Source of the DNA: Nocardia brasiliensis ATCC 700358
GTDB lineage: Bacteria > Actinomycetota > Actinomycetes > Mycobacteriales > Mycobacteriaceae
Assembly (NCBI RefSeq): GCF_000250675.2
Contig: NC_018681.1
Location: 3,100,001 to 3,164,000 of the forward strand
Reading direction: 5' to 3'
Length of the DNA stretch: 64,000 nucleotides
In this document: piece after piece, positions 16,905-25,387 of the stretch
How the letters are laid out: the number at the start of each line of letters is the position of its first letter
How positions within the stretch are numbered: the first letter of the stretch is position 1
The notes under the pieces: generated by a model
Seen by the model: only the letters and a program-made list of their open reading frames with translations
Databases searched by the model: none
What the model was told of the DNA's origin: nothing
Position numbers and translations under genes: made by a program

Positions 16905-16955
16905 GAATCCACGCCCACCCCGGAAACGTCGTAACGGCAAGTGGTCGTGCGGTGT

Positions 16956-18137
16956 TCACCGCGTGAAGTGGATATCGCTGTCTCGGGGCGGGCCGGTGGT
17001 GGCGTAGCGGACCCGGCTGCTGTGCGGGTGGACGCGGCGCCAGTGCGGGAAGCGCTGGACGAGGACGGCGAGGGCGAGGATGCCGGTGAGCCGGGCCAGC
17101 GGCTCGCCGACGCATTTTCGTTTGCCGACGCCGAAGGGGTGGCCGCTGGGGCCGAGGGCGAGGAACAACTGGTCACCGGGACGCAGCTGCCTGCCGCCCA
17201 GCACGGTGCCGACGGCGACGTGGCGGAAGATGAGCGGGAACGACGGACGCTGAGCCACCACCTCGTCGAAAAAGGCGGTGAGCAAAGGCAATCGGGGGAG
17301 ATCGGCGGCGGTGGGTGGGCGCGTGCCGAGCGTCGCGGCGAGCTCGGCCCGCAGTGCGGCCCGTCGGACGGGCTCGTCGGCGAGTCGCACGCAGGCCCAC
17401 GCCTGCGCGCACGCGGTGCTGTCGAACCCGGCCATCAGATGACTGACCACCTGATCGCGGATGCGTTGATCGGAGAGCGCCGGCCGCGCCTGGAGCAGGT
17501 GCCCGAGCAGATCGTTGCCGGGTTCGGTGCGCGCTCGCCGTCGCTCGATGATGGCGTGCACCTGCGCGTCCAGCGCCGCGATGGCCCGCCGGTAGCTGCC
17601 GCCGCCGAGCCGGAACCACTGTTTGCGCTGGCTGTCGAAGATCGGCTGGGCCAGCCGCACCACCTCGGCGCAGTCGACCGTCTGCCCGAGCAGGTGCAGC
17701 GCCAGCAATTCCACGTTGAACAGCTTGAACTCGTCGAACACCGCGACGCTTCGTCCCGGCGGCCAGCCGTCGGCCCGCTCGATCAGCCGCCGGACGCTCT
17801 CGTCCGCCAGCGGCACCAGATTGGCGGTCGTGAACGCGGGATTCGTCTGTTCCCGCAATTCCCGCCAGATCCGCGGATCGTCCACCGCGAACAAACCCTC
17901 GTTCCCGGTGGCCTTGCGGATGATCCGGTAGATCGGCCCGCCCTTGTCGAATTCGCCCGCGCCGGTACGCAATACCCGATCGATGAGTGCCCCGTCGGCG
18001 ACCAGCCAGGCACGTCCCGGCATCGGCAGCCGGACCCGGATGATCCCGCCCCGCCGCTGCGCCCGCGCGATGAGCGCCGACAGCCAATCCCGATCGGCGA
18101 CCGCACGTCGCCCGCCTGTCTCGCTCGGCACGACCAT
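16956..18137 (-). CDS. Cytochrome P450-like protein with degenerate K-helix/meander
   Basis: 393 residues. P450 hallmarks kept: C-helix WxxxR (IWRELREQ), I-helix AGFDST at 236-241, and the haem loop FGVGKRKCVG with Cys342. Two hallmarks are not: the K-helix ExxR reads Glu292-Val-Val-Ala295, so the Arg is missing, and only six residues separate the last beta strand (DQLFLALG, ending 329) from the haem loop, so the PERF meander of about 50 residues is absent. Haem incorporation may be altered; it could be a non-catalytic or unusual P450. The ATG at 18137 has AGGAG five bases upstream. It converges on the YceI gene; no ferredoxin partner is nearby. Confidence 0.85.
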   Translation of the reverse strand: MVVPSETGGRRAVADRDWLSALIARAQRRGGIIRVRLPMPGRAWLVADGALIDRVLRTGAGEFDKGGPIYRIIRKATGNEGLFAVDDPRIWRELREQTNPAFTTANLVPLADESVRRLIERADGWPPGRSVAVFDEFKLFNVELLALHLLGQTVDCAEVVRLAQPIFDSQRKQWFRLGGGSYRRAIAALDAQVHAIIERRRARTEPGNDLLGHLLQARPALSDQRIRDQVVSHLMAGFDSTACAQAWACVRLADEPVRRAALRAELAATLGTRPPTAADLPRLPLLTAFFDEVVAQRPSFPLIFRHVAVGTVLGGRQLRPGDQLFLALGPSGHPFGVGKRKCVGEPLARLTGILALAVLVQRFPHWRRVHPHSSRVRYATTGPPRDSDIHFTR

Positions 18138-18236
18138 GATGCTCCTAGACGTGATCCGACCGATCTCAGGCTAACCCCGCCGTCGCCGCACGGAAGCACC
18201 TGCGGGTTTCCGCGCCCCAACCGATACCCGGCATGG

Positions 18237-18683
18237 TCATACGTGACCCGGCTCCGCCAACGCACGGAGCGCCGCGAGATCGCGAATCAGGTTGCGCCGC
18301 AGCATATACGCGAGCAGCGGGCCGACGGCTCGCTCGAGCCCGTGCGGGGTGAGGCGCAGCTCGAGGCGAACCAGGCAACGGCCGGGTGCCGTCGCGCACA
18401 CCGTGCGCGCCCCTGCCGCGTCGGCGCCGGAAACGGTCCGCCAGGTCAAGCGGACCCCCGGCTCGACCGTGCCGACCTCGCCGAGATTGCGCCAGGTCCG
18501 GCCCGCGAACCGGAGTTCCTCGGCGGTGCGGGTGCCCGGCACGGCGAGTCCGGGCGGCTCTGCGCTCATCGCCACCACGCCGGTGCGCCACGCGCTGTCG
18601 TTGGCATAGTCGGCGACGATCTCCCAGACGTGCGCGGCGGGCCGGTCGATCGTCGTCTCCGCGGTCAGGTCATAGGTTTTCAT
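18237..18683 (-). CDS. SRPBCC (START-like) family protein
   Basis: 148 residues with the SRPBCC helix-grip pattern: an opening strand YDLTAETTIDRPAAHVWEIV, ADYANDSAWRTGVVAMSAEP, a strand series (LRFAGRTWRNLGEVGTVEPG, RLTWRTVSG) and a long C-terminal helix (LLAYMLRRNLIRDLAALRAL). This fold binds hydrophobic ligands in a deep cavity; such polyketide-cyclase-like proteins have many roles. The start overlaps the upstream SnoaL-like gene by four bases (ATGA), so the two form an operon. Function not predictable beyond that. Confidence 0.85.
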   Translation of the reverse strand: MKTYDLTAETTIDRPAAHVWEIVADYANDSAWRTGVVAMSAEPPGLAVPGTRTAEELRFAGRTWRNLGEVGTVEPGVRLTWRTVSGADAAGARTVCATAPGRCLVRLELRLTPHGLERAVGPLLAYMLRRNLIRDLAALRALAEPGHV

Positions 18684-19075
18684 CGCCGCGCCTCCAGCGC
18701 CGTCAGCATGGCCGGGGTGTCGAGGTAGGCGTCGTAGCCGACGACCAGGCCGTTGCGCAGATGCCAGATGTGTACCTCCGGGATGTCGAAGGGGGCGCCG
18801 CCCGGCATCGTCGTCCCGGTGGTGCGGCCGATCTGGACGACGTCGGGTCCGGCCGCGAACAGCTGCTCGGAGAGCACCGTGCTGTCGATGTGCGAGAGCA
18901 GCCTGGTGAAGAACCGCACCGCGCCGGTGTGCCCGCGGTAGCAGCCGCCCCAGGGCAGTTCCGCGGCCTGGTTGATCTCGATGTCGGGATCGAACAGGCG
19001 CGCGATGACGCCGAAATCCCGGGTTTCGAAGGCCTGATACACCTGCGCGATGAGGTCGAGGTTGGTCGATGGCAT
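18680..19075 (-). CDS. SnoaL-like/NTF2-fold protein
   Basis: 131 residues of the nuclear transport factor 2-like superfamily: the helix pair LDLIAQVYQAFETRDFGVIA, the strand start LFDPDIEINQAAELPWGG, then RGHTGAVRFFTRLLSHIDST, and the terminal strands VVQIGRTTGTTMPGGAPFD and VHIWHLRNGLVVGYDAYLDT. This conserved cone fold is used by limonene-epoxide hydrolases, polyketide cyclases and ketosteroid isomerases; a catalytic assignment is not possible from sequence alone. It is the first gene of a two-gene operon with the SRPBCC protein and lies 75 bases downstream of the SARP regulator, on the same strand. Confidence 0.85.
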   Translation of the reverse strand: MPSTNLDLIAQVYQAFETRDFGVIARLFDPDIEINQAAELPWGGCYRGHTGAVRFFTRLLSHIDSTVLSEQLFAAGPDVVQIGRTTGTTMPGGAPFDIPEVHIWHLRNGLVVGYDAYLDTPAMLTALEARR

Positions 19076-19150
19076 GGTTGCGTCCCTTGGTCGCGATGGC
19101 TGGAGCGACCTGTGTGCCGGCCGCTGCCGCCACTGTCACGCCGAGGCGTT

Positions 19151-22006
19151 TCAACCCCGCTTCACCGTGTCGGCGGTGTGGATCAGCGCCATCATCTGCG
19201 CCCACGTCAACTGCCTGCCCGCCGCCTCGGCGCGGCGCAGCTCCGCCGCGGACAGCGAGCGATCCATACGCTCCAGCAAGCCGGGATCGGCGAATTGCAG
19301 ATAGCGGCGCGGATCGGCGCCGACCCGCGCCGAATGATGCAGCGCCGCGGCCCGCAGCTGCACCGCGACCTGGGGTGAGGCCAGCACCCGCAAGCCGTGC
19401 GCCCCGGCATGGACGGCGCCCAGGGCGTCGGCGATATTCGATTGCTCGGTGAACGCGGCCAGCGCCCGGTCGATGGCGGCGATCGCCTCCGCGGCCGCGT
19501 CGGCATCGTCGGCGGCGGCCAGCACCGTCCAGGCCAGCACCACATCGGCCATGCCCTGGCACCACAGGTGACCGCATTCGGCGCTGAGCTCCCGCGCGGC
19601 CCGCAACCAGCCGATGCCCGCGCTGTGCTTGCCTTCCAGCAGCAGCACGATCCCTTCGCCGAACTGCGCGCACCCGCGGATCCAATCCGGTGTCGGCAGG
19701 CGGTCCACCTCGGCGGTCAGCCGGTCCATGGTGGCCCTGGTCGCCGCCAGGTCGTCGAGCGCGGTCTGCGCGAGTCCCCGGAACATCAGCATGTGCAGCA
19801 CCAACTCCCGCTCGCCGCCCTCCGCGTCGAGCAGGGCCGCGGCCGCGTCGGCGTTGGCCAGCGCGTCGCGGGGATCGCCCGCGTGGAAGGACACGATCGA
19901 CAGCGCGAGCAAGCCGCGCACCCGGTCCGCCGAGGTCGCGTCGGTGGCGGCGGCGAGCGATTTCCGGATGAGGTTGCGGCCGTCCACCAGCAGACCGAGC
20001 GAGCTCCAGGCGAACTGCAACGCGGCCGTGGTCCGCAAGGCCGCCACCGGATCTCGCGCGAGGTCGTGCTCGATACCGGCTCGGATATTGGGCAACTCCG
20101 CGGCCAGCGCGCGATAGGCCGGGCCCGCCCCGTGCCCGGTCAGTACCGCGGTCTGTGCGGCGACGAACTCGCGCACCCACGCGGCGTGCGCCTCCCGGGT
20201 GGCCGCCGGATCGGGATCGTGATCCCGGCAGTAGCGGCGCATGGTCTCCAGCAGCCGGTAGCGCGGTCCGCCGGGGCCGAGATCGGCGGTGACGACCGAG
20301 CGGTCGAGCAGCGCGGCAAGGGTGGCGAGCACACCCGCCTCGGTGCGGTCCGGACGTACGGCCTCGGCGGCCTGCCACGTGAACCCGCCCTCGAAAGGCC
20401 ACAGCCGCAACAGCATTGCCCGATCGGCGGCCGACAGATGGTCGACACTCCAGCCGATCGCGGCCTCCAGGCCGGTATGCCGCGAGAGCGATCCGCGCGG
20501 GGTCGCACCCAGCACGTCCAGCCGGTCGTGGATATGGGCGGCGATGCCGTGCAACCCCAGAGTGCGTTCCCGGGCGGCGGCCAGCTCGATCGCCAGGGGC
20601 AGACCGTCGACCGTCGTGCAGATCTCGCGGGCGGCCGCCAGATCGGCGTCGCCGGGCGACCAATCGGGTCGCGCGGCCCGTACCCGGTCGAGCAGCAGGC
20701 GCACCGCGGGACCGTCCGTGCCGTCCGCGGCCCGGATCGCCAGCGGTTCGAGCGTCAGCACCTGTTCGCCGTCGATGCCGAGCGACTGCCTGCTGGTCGC
20801 CAGCCCCCGCAGTCCGGGACAGCTGTCGAGCAACTGGATGGTCAGCGCGGCCACCGGCTCGATCAGGTGCTCGCAGTTGTCGAGTACGAGCAGGCCGGGT
20901 TGCAAGGTCAGTGCCCGGCGCACCAGCGCGGCGGGATCACCGGCGAGATGGACCAGGCCGAGCGCGGTGGCGACGGCGAGCACCACGGCGTCCGGATCGT
21001 GCACGTCGCCGAGTCGCACCAGCCAGCGATCCGTGGTGGAATCCGTTGCGGCGCAATACTCTACGGCCAGTCGCGTCTTGCCGATCCCGGCCGCGCCGAC
21101 CACGCTGACCAGCCGTCCGGCGGCGACCAGCGCACCGGTTCGCCGCATCTCGTCCTGCCGTCCGACGAACGACGAGAGCGGCCGCCCGATCACCTGGCGC
21201 ACCGGCCGCTCCGGGGCGCTGGCCTGCACCGCGGGCGGCTGCGGTGGCGTCGCGAGCAGCAGCCCCGGGTCCTGGTCGAGCATGCGGCGCTCCAACGCGC
21301 GCAGCGCCGGTCCCGGCTCGACGCCGAGTTCCTCGATCAGCAATTCCCGGACCCGGCGCAATTCGGCCAGTGCCTGTGCTTGGCGGCCACTGCGATACAG
21401 GCCCAGCGCGAGCAATTCCCAGCGCCGCTCCCGGAAGGGGGCGGCGGTGACCGCCTCGACGAGGTCGGCCACCGCCGCGGCCGTCTGCCCGCCGGCCAGA
21501 CGCGCCGCTTGTAGCTCCTCGACCGCGCCGTCGCGCAGCTCGGTCAGCCGCGCCCGCTCGGCCGAAAGTACCGGCGCGTCATCCAATTCGAGCCAGGGCA
21601 GGCCGCGCCACAGCTCGAGCGCCGCGGCGAAGCAGCGCGCCGCGCCGTCGGCGTCCGTGGTGGCGAGCAGGCGCATGCCGTTGGCGATCAGCTCGGTGAA
21701 CCGGCTGAGGTCGGTCCACTCCGGTCGCATCGCGAGTTGATAGCCGAATGCCGTGCGCGGTAGGCACTCTCGATGCCCGGGGCCGAGCACCGTGCGCAGC
21801 CGGGAGGCGAGCACCCGCATCGTCGCGACGGCCTGCTGCGGCTGGTCGGCGCCCCACACCAGCTCGGCTAGCACGTCGTCGGAGACCGGTGTGCCGATGG
21901 TGGTCGCCAGCGCCGCGAAGAATCGCCGCGGCACCCGGCCACCCACGTCCACGACCCGGCCGTCCACCTCGACCACGATCGGGCCGAGCACCCGAACAAA
22001 CAGCAC
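19151..22006 (-). CDS. SARP/AfsR-type regulator with BTAD, NB-ARC and TPR-like domains
   Basis: 951 residues. An OmpR-like DNA-binding domain (about 1-90: VLGPIVVEVDGRVVDVGG, AELVWGADQPQQAVATMRVL), a bacterial transcriptional activation domain (about 95-245: LELWRGLPWLELDDAPVLSA, QAQALAELRRVRELLIEELG), then an NB-ARC/AAA ATPase with P-loop VVGAAGIGKTRLAVEYCA and Walker B GLLVLDNCEHLIEPV, and a long TPR-like C-terminal region. Such regulators switch on secondary metabolism or lipid pathways. The GTG at 22006 is chosen by domain start; no clear ribosome site is visible and a longer ATG (22111) would overlap the neighbour. Likely targets are the adjacent SnoaL/SRPBCC pair, by position only. Confidence 0.88.
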   Translation of the reverse strand: MLFVRVLGPIVVEVDGRVVDVGGRVPRRFFAALATTIGTPVSDDVLAELVWGADQPQQAVATMRVLASRLRTVLGPGHRECLPRTAFGYQLAMRPEWTDLSRFTELIANGMRLLATTDADGAARCFAAALELWRGLPWLELDDAPVLSAERARLTELRDGAVEELQAARLAGGQTAAAVADLVEAVTAAPFRERRWELLALGLYRSGRQAQALAELRRVRELLIEELGVEPGPALRALERRMLDQDPGLLLATPPQPPAVQASAPERPVRQVIGRPLSSFVGRQDEMRRTGALVAAGRLVSVVGAAGIGKTRLAVEYCAATDSTTDRWLVRLGDVHDPDAVVLAVATALGLVHLAGDPAALVRRALTLQPGLLVLDNCEHLIEPVAALTIQLLDSCPGLRGLATSRQSLGIDGEQVLTLEPLAIRAADGTDGPAVRLLLDRVRAARPDWSPGDADLAAAREICTTVDGLPLAIELAAARERTLGLHGIAAHIHDRLDVLGATPRGSLSRHTGLEAAIGWSVDHLSAADRAMLLRLWPFEGGFTWQAAEAVRPDRTEAGVLATLAALLDRSVVTADLGPGGPRYRLLETMRRYCRDHDPDPAATREAHAAWVREFVAAQTAVLTGHGAGPAYRALAAELPNIRAGIEHDLARDPVAALRTTAALQFAWSSLGLLVDGRNLIRKSLAAATDATSADRVRGLLALSIVSFHAGDPRDALANADAAAALLDAEGGERELVLHMLMFRGLAQTALDDLAATRATMDRLTAEVDRLPTPDWIRGCAQFGEGIVLLLEGKHSAGIGWLRAARELSAECGHLWCQGMADVVLAWTVLAAADDADAAAEAIAAIDRALAAFTEQSNIADALGAVHAGAHGLRVLASPQVAVQLRAAALHHSARVGADPRRYLQFADPGLLERMDRSLSAAELRRAEAAGRQLTWAQMMALIHTADTVKRG

Positions 22007-22046
22007 GTCCAGAGCGTAACCGCCGCGCAGGGCGTCCGGACGCCGG

Positions 22047-23570
22047 TTATCCGACCCCGGGCGTCGCCGCGGTCGCGCGGAAATCCAGCAGGTCATGCCG
22101 GAGCCGGGCATCGGGTTCGCGGGCGGCGGCCGCGGCTATCCAGCTCGCGGCGTCGGCCGGGCGAGCGTGCGGCGGCCAGGATCGCAGGGTGACCAGCGCG
22201 GCGCGGCGGCAGCGGCTCACGCGGTTGGCCAGGGCGGTCGAGACCAGGTGCGGGCCCTTGCCGGGGCGGTCGCGCAGCTCCCGGACGACGATCTCCAGCG
22301 CCAGATCCGTTTCGTACTCCGCGGTGAGTCCTACGGCTTCGGTCGGTCCAGACGCCAGCTCGGCAAGAGGCAAGACGTCCTCGGCGAGTTCGATCATCGT
22401 GTCGATGGTGTCGTCCCCGGCCCGGCGCATGGCCCACTGCCAGACGAAGACGTTGTCGCGGTGGGCACGCAGATGGGCGATGGCGTACGGCAGCGCCGCC
22501 ATTCCGAGCCGTCCCGCACAGGAGAGCGCGGTCCGGAACGTGCCCGGCGGCTGGGCCGTGATCAGCAGATCCGTGACGAGCTCGCGCCACCGCGGCTGCG
22601 CCAGCAACGCCGCATAGCGCGCCGCGAGGCGTCCGGGTTCGTCTGCGGGCCAATCGAATTCGCCACGGCGCACCAGGTCGTCGAGCATGAGGGCCGCATC
22701 CAGCCGGTCGATGGTGGGTTCGGCGTCGGCGAGGAGTTCGGCGAAACGGTGCATGGCCGGTACGGCATCGTCGTAGTCGTGGATGTCCTTGGCCGGTCCG
22801 CCGAGCGCGAGGGCGCGCAGGATGTCCGCCGCGCCGTCGAGCAGGGCATCGTCGACCTCGGGTTCGAGCAACGCCTCGTAGAGGCCGCCGGTGGTGGCGG
22901 CCAGGTGTGCGAGGTACTCGTTCATCACGTCGTTGCGGAAGCCCTCGCGCAGCAGCCAGGCCTGTACCTCGGGGTCGCGGCAGCCGGCCAGGCGTTCCAC
23001 CGCGTGGATCCGGCCCCAGCCGGAAAGTCGTTGCGCGAGAGCGAAAACCGCACGGTGCGGGTCGGGCTGGGTGTTCATGAGGGCGACGACGGCGAAGAGT
23101 GCGAACTCCTCCAGCGTGCCGAGGAGCTGGAGCAGTTCGGCGTCGCGTTCGTCGCCGCTGACGCCGAGCAGCACGATGCCCAGTTTCGCCACCTCGCGGC
23201 GGGTGGCCTGTTCGGTGACCAATCGTGCTGCCGTGCGCAGCTTTTCGCGGGAGATATCGCGGGAACGCAGCTCCTGCACCAGTTCGTCGGCCACCCGGAC
23301 GGCCTGTTCCTCGGCGAGCAATTCCAGTAGCCGGGTCGAATCGTGCAGATGGCCGAGAATCCGATCGGCCAGCTCGGCGACCGGTGGCGCTTCGGCGACG
23401 AGATGGTGCGTCACCACGCCGTCGAAGACCACACTCGGCATGGCGAATCCGTGCGAACCGCGGGGTTTTTCGTCTGGTAGCGGATGTCCGTCGTCCGGCC
23501 AGGGGCCGGGTCCGTGCAGTGCGGCGAGTGATAGCGCGTGGGCCACGAAGGTGGCCTCGCGGGGGCTCAT
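22047..23570 (-). CDS. Hypothetical protein, HEAT-like helical repeats
   Basis: 507 residues, no function I can name. It starts SPREATFVAHALSLAALHGP, a segment I recognise as a conserved opening in an actinobacterial uncharacterised family, and is then almost wholly alpha-helical with repeated leucine-rich helix pairs (LLELLAEEQAVRVADELVQE, VAKLGIVLLGVSGDERDAEL, IHAVERLAGCRDPEVQAWLL, YAALLAQPRWRELVTDLLIT). The pattern VERLAGCRDPEVQAWLL is typical of HEAT/ARM repeats. No signal peptide, membrane segment or catalytic motif is visible. It is 40 bases upstream of the SARP regulator start and could be co-transcribed with it. Confidence 0.7.
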   Translation of the reverse strand: MSPREATFVAHALSLAALHGPGPWPDDGHPLPDEKPRGSHGFAMPSVVFDGVVTHHLVAEAPPVAELADRILGHLHDSTRLLELLAEEQAVRVADELVQELRSRDISREKLRTAARLVTEQATRREVAKLGIVLLGVSGDERDAELLQLLGTLEEFALFAVVALMNTQPDPHRAVFALAQRLSGWGRIHAVERLAGCRDPEVQAWLLREGFRNDVMNEYLAHLAATTGGLYEALLEPEVDDALLDGAADILRALALGGPAKDIHDYDDAVPAMHRFAELLADAEPTIDRLDAALMLDDLVRRGEFDWPADEPGRLAARYAALLAQPRWRELVTDLLITAQPPGTFRTALSCAGRLGMAALPYAIAHLRAHRDNVFVWQWAMRRAGDDTIDTMIELAEDVLPLAELASGPTEAVGLTAEYETDLALEIVVRELRDRPGKGPHLVSTALANRVSRCRRAALVTLRSWPPHARPADAASWIAAAAAREPDARLRHDLLDFRATAATPGVG

Positions 23571-23678
23571 CGGCCCGGGCGCAGCACGCCCTTTCCATCG
23601 AAGATCATGGGGACGAGGATGGCATCTCGTCGCGTGCTCCGCAAGGCATGCGCTGAATCATGCTGTGCGCCAGTGGTT

Positions 23679-24320
23679 TCAAACCTCCTGACCGAGCAGG
23701 TCGGCGAGTGATCGAGGCGTCCAAGCCAGATCTGCGCCGGGGCGGGTGGCGAGATAGGTCGCGGCGGCTTCGACCGACCACCCGTGCGCCTCGATCAAAC
23801 CGGCGGCGAGGTGGCGCAGGTAGGTCGGCGAGGGCGCGTTGCCGGGGAGCGTGTCGTGCCGCCACGGTGCGGTGCAGGTGAGGATCGGGTGACCATCGAA
23901 TTCTCCTGCGTACGAAAGGGTTTCATACCGACCCGGGCCCAGTGGATCCCGGCCGCAGCGGATCGCGGTGGTCAGATCCAGGTCGGTGCCGGGCGGCCGG
24001 TACATCTCCTGGGCGGCGATATCGGAGAACTGGGCGGCGGTGAGCAGATAGGCGCGGGCCGCGGTCTCGCCCGGCCCGTCCGGGTCGTAGAAGGCGCGCC
24101 CACCCGTCCACACCAGCGATTCGGTGGCGAAGTACAGCAGCCCGGGCAGCATGATCGGCATCGAACGCGCCGGCTCGGCAGCGTCCCGGCACCCCGGCAC
24201 GGCCCGCAGCCCACCCGCCGGCGTGCCGCCGCGCAGATAGCAACGCAGCCTGCTCAGGTGCATATTCGACCCGTAGGCCGCGTACCAGACCCGCCCCGGT
24301 GCCGCGCCGTTCGCCGTCAC
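23679..24320 (-). CDS. Gamma-glutamylcyclotransferase-like protein
   Basis: 213 residues. The N-terminus VWYAAYGSNMHLSRLRCYLR is the hallmark YGSN loop of the gamma-glutamylcyclotransferase (GGCT-like) fold. Later segments (GLLYFATESLVWTGGRAFYD, RAYLLTAAQFSDIAAQEM, YETLSYAGEFDGHPILTCTA) fit the small beta barrel, though the loop expected to carry the catalytic Glu is not obvious. Residues 150-213 form a helical C-terminal extension (SPTYLRHLAAGLIEAHGWSV) common in actinobacterial homologues. The GTG at 24320 is chosen because the sequence further upstream is a tandem repeat that translates to low-complexity Arg/Gly/Ala. Substrate unknown. Confidence 0.75.
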   Translation of the reverse strand: MTANGAAPGRVWYAAYGSNMHLSRLRCYLRGGTPAGGLRAVPGCRDAAEPARSMPIMLPGLLYFATESLVWTGGRAFYDPDGPGETAARAYLLTAAQFSDIAAQEMYRPPGTDLDLTTAIRCGRDPLGPGRYETLSYAGEFDGHPILTCTAPWRHDTLPGNAPSPTYLRHLAAGLIEAHGWSVEAAATYLATRPGADLAWTPRSLADLLGQEV

Positions 24321-24330
24321 CGCACCATTG

Positions 24331-24480
24331 TGCCGCCTTGCCGCCTTGCCGCCTTGCCGCCTGCCGCCTGCCGCCTGCCGTCGCTGCGGGCCACCCCGCC
24401 TGCCGGTTGTCGTCGCTGCGGGCCACCCCGCCTGCCGGTTGTCGCCGCGGGCCACCCCGCCTGCCGCTTGTCGCTGCGGG
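24331..24480. repeat. GC-rich tandem repeats (8-mer and 29-32-mer arrays)
   Basis: Two abutting arrays fill the gap between two minus-strand genes. At 24331-24380 there are about six copies of TGCCGCC(T). At 24386-24417, 24418-24446 and 24447-24475 there are three near-identical units beginning GCGGGCCACCCCGCCTGCCG, of 32, 29 and 29 bases. Degenerate copies of the same GCGGG/CGCCTGCCG words continue to about 24620, so the whole 305-base gap (24321-24625) is repeat-derived. No gene is supported in it. Confidence 0.8.
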
Positions 24481-24625
24481 CTCCTCCGTCAGTCGCCGCC
24501 TGTCCCCGAGGGGCGCCCGGCTCCCGCCTGCCGCCGAGGCCCGCCCGCTCCCGCCTGGCGCGGCGGGCCGCTCTGTCAGTCGCTGCCGCGGGGTCGCCCG
24601 CCCCGCCTGGCGTTGCGGGACTGCG

Positions 24626-25291
24626 TCAGTCGCGCCGGAACACGGCGCGCCAGCGGATGAAATCGGGCCGCCCGGCGGGCGCCACCTGCTCGACCTTCAC
24701 CGAGTGCAGGTCATCACCGGCGAAGGCGTCGATCTCGGCTCGGGTGAGCGGCCACGGCGGTCCGTCCACCTCTTCGTCGTCGGCTCGGATTCCGGCGATC
24801 ACCAGCAGATCACCGCCGGGCGCCACGAGGGCGGCGACGTTCGCGGTCGCCGTGGCGCGCACCGACGGCGGCATCGACTGCACGGTGATCGATTCGACGA
24901 CCAGGTCGAACGCGCCCGTCCACGCGGCGGGCGGCGCCAGCAGGTCGGCCACCGTGTACTCCACCTGTGAGGCCGGAAATCGTTCGCGCGCGGTCTTTAT
25001 CGCGGTGGCGGAGATATCGAAGGCGGTGGTCCGGAAACCGAGCCCGGCCAGGTGCTCGGCGTCGCGGCCCAATCCGCAGCCGACCACCAGTGCCCGCATC
25101 CCGCCGTCGGCCCGCTCGTGCCGCTCCAGCCAGTCGACCAGCAGCGCGTTCGGGTCCGCCGCGTCCCACGGCACGATCGCGGCGCCGTCCGCAGCCGCGA
25201 CGTACAGCTGCTCGAACCAGCCCGTCGGGTCGTCCTGCGCGAGCGAGGCCGCGGCCAGCCGTTTCGTATCCACATCACGAGAATCGGTCAC
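24626..25291 (-). CDS. SAM-dependent methyltransferase (class I)
   Basis: 221 residues. Motif I is ALVVGCGLGRDAEHLAGLGF, followed by the acidic end of strand 2 (TTAFDISATAIKTARERF), motif II/Asp (EYTVADLLAPPAAW) and FDLVVESITVQSMPPSVRAT. The N-terminal PTGWFEQLYVAAADGAAIVP and the WRAVFRRD end place it near the thiopurine/small-molecule methyltransferase group. The GTG at 25291 is used. The acceptor is unknown. It is divergent from the racemase-like gene, with about 96 bases between starts and no clear promoter. Confidence 0.88.
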   Translation of the reverse strand: MTDSRDVDTKRLAAASLAQDDPTGWFEQLYVAAADGAAIVPWDAADPNALLVDWLERHERADGGMRALVVGCGLGRDAEHLAGLGFRTTAFDISATAIKTARERFPASQVEYTVADLLAPPAAWTGAFDLVVESITVQSMPPSVRATATANVAALVAPGGDLLVIAGIRADDEEVDGPPWPLTRAEIDAFAGDDLHSVKVEQVAPAGRPDFIRWRAVFRRD

Positions 25292-25387
25292 TCGGCGAGT
25301 CTCTCAGCCGCCCCCGCGCGCCGCACGGTGAGTCTCGCCGCATCGGCCGGGCGCGGCGCACGACCCGGCACCGGGCATGATCGGCGC

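Noticed and set aside
16905..16955. Terminator between the YceI and P450 genes
   Set aside because: Only a short GCGGT/ACCGC stem that runs into the P450 stop region; too weak to list.
24331..24480. CRISPR array
   Set aside because: The repeats are contiguous with no spacers and there are no cas genes; it is a tandem repeat.
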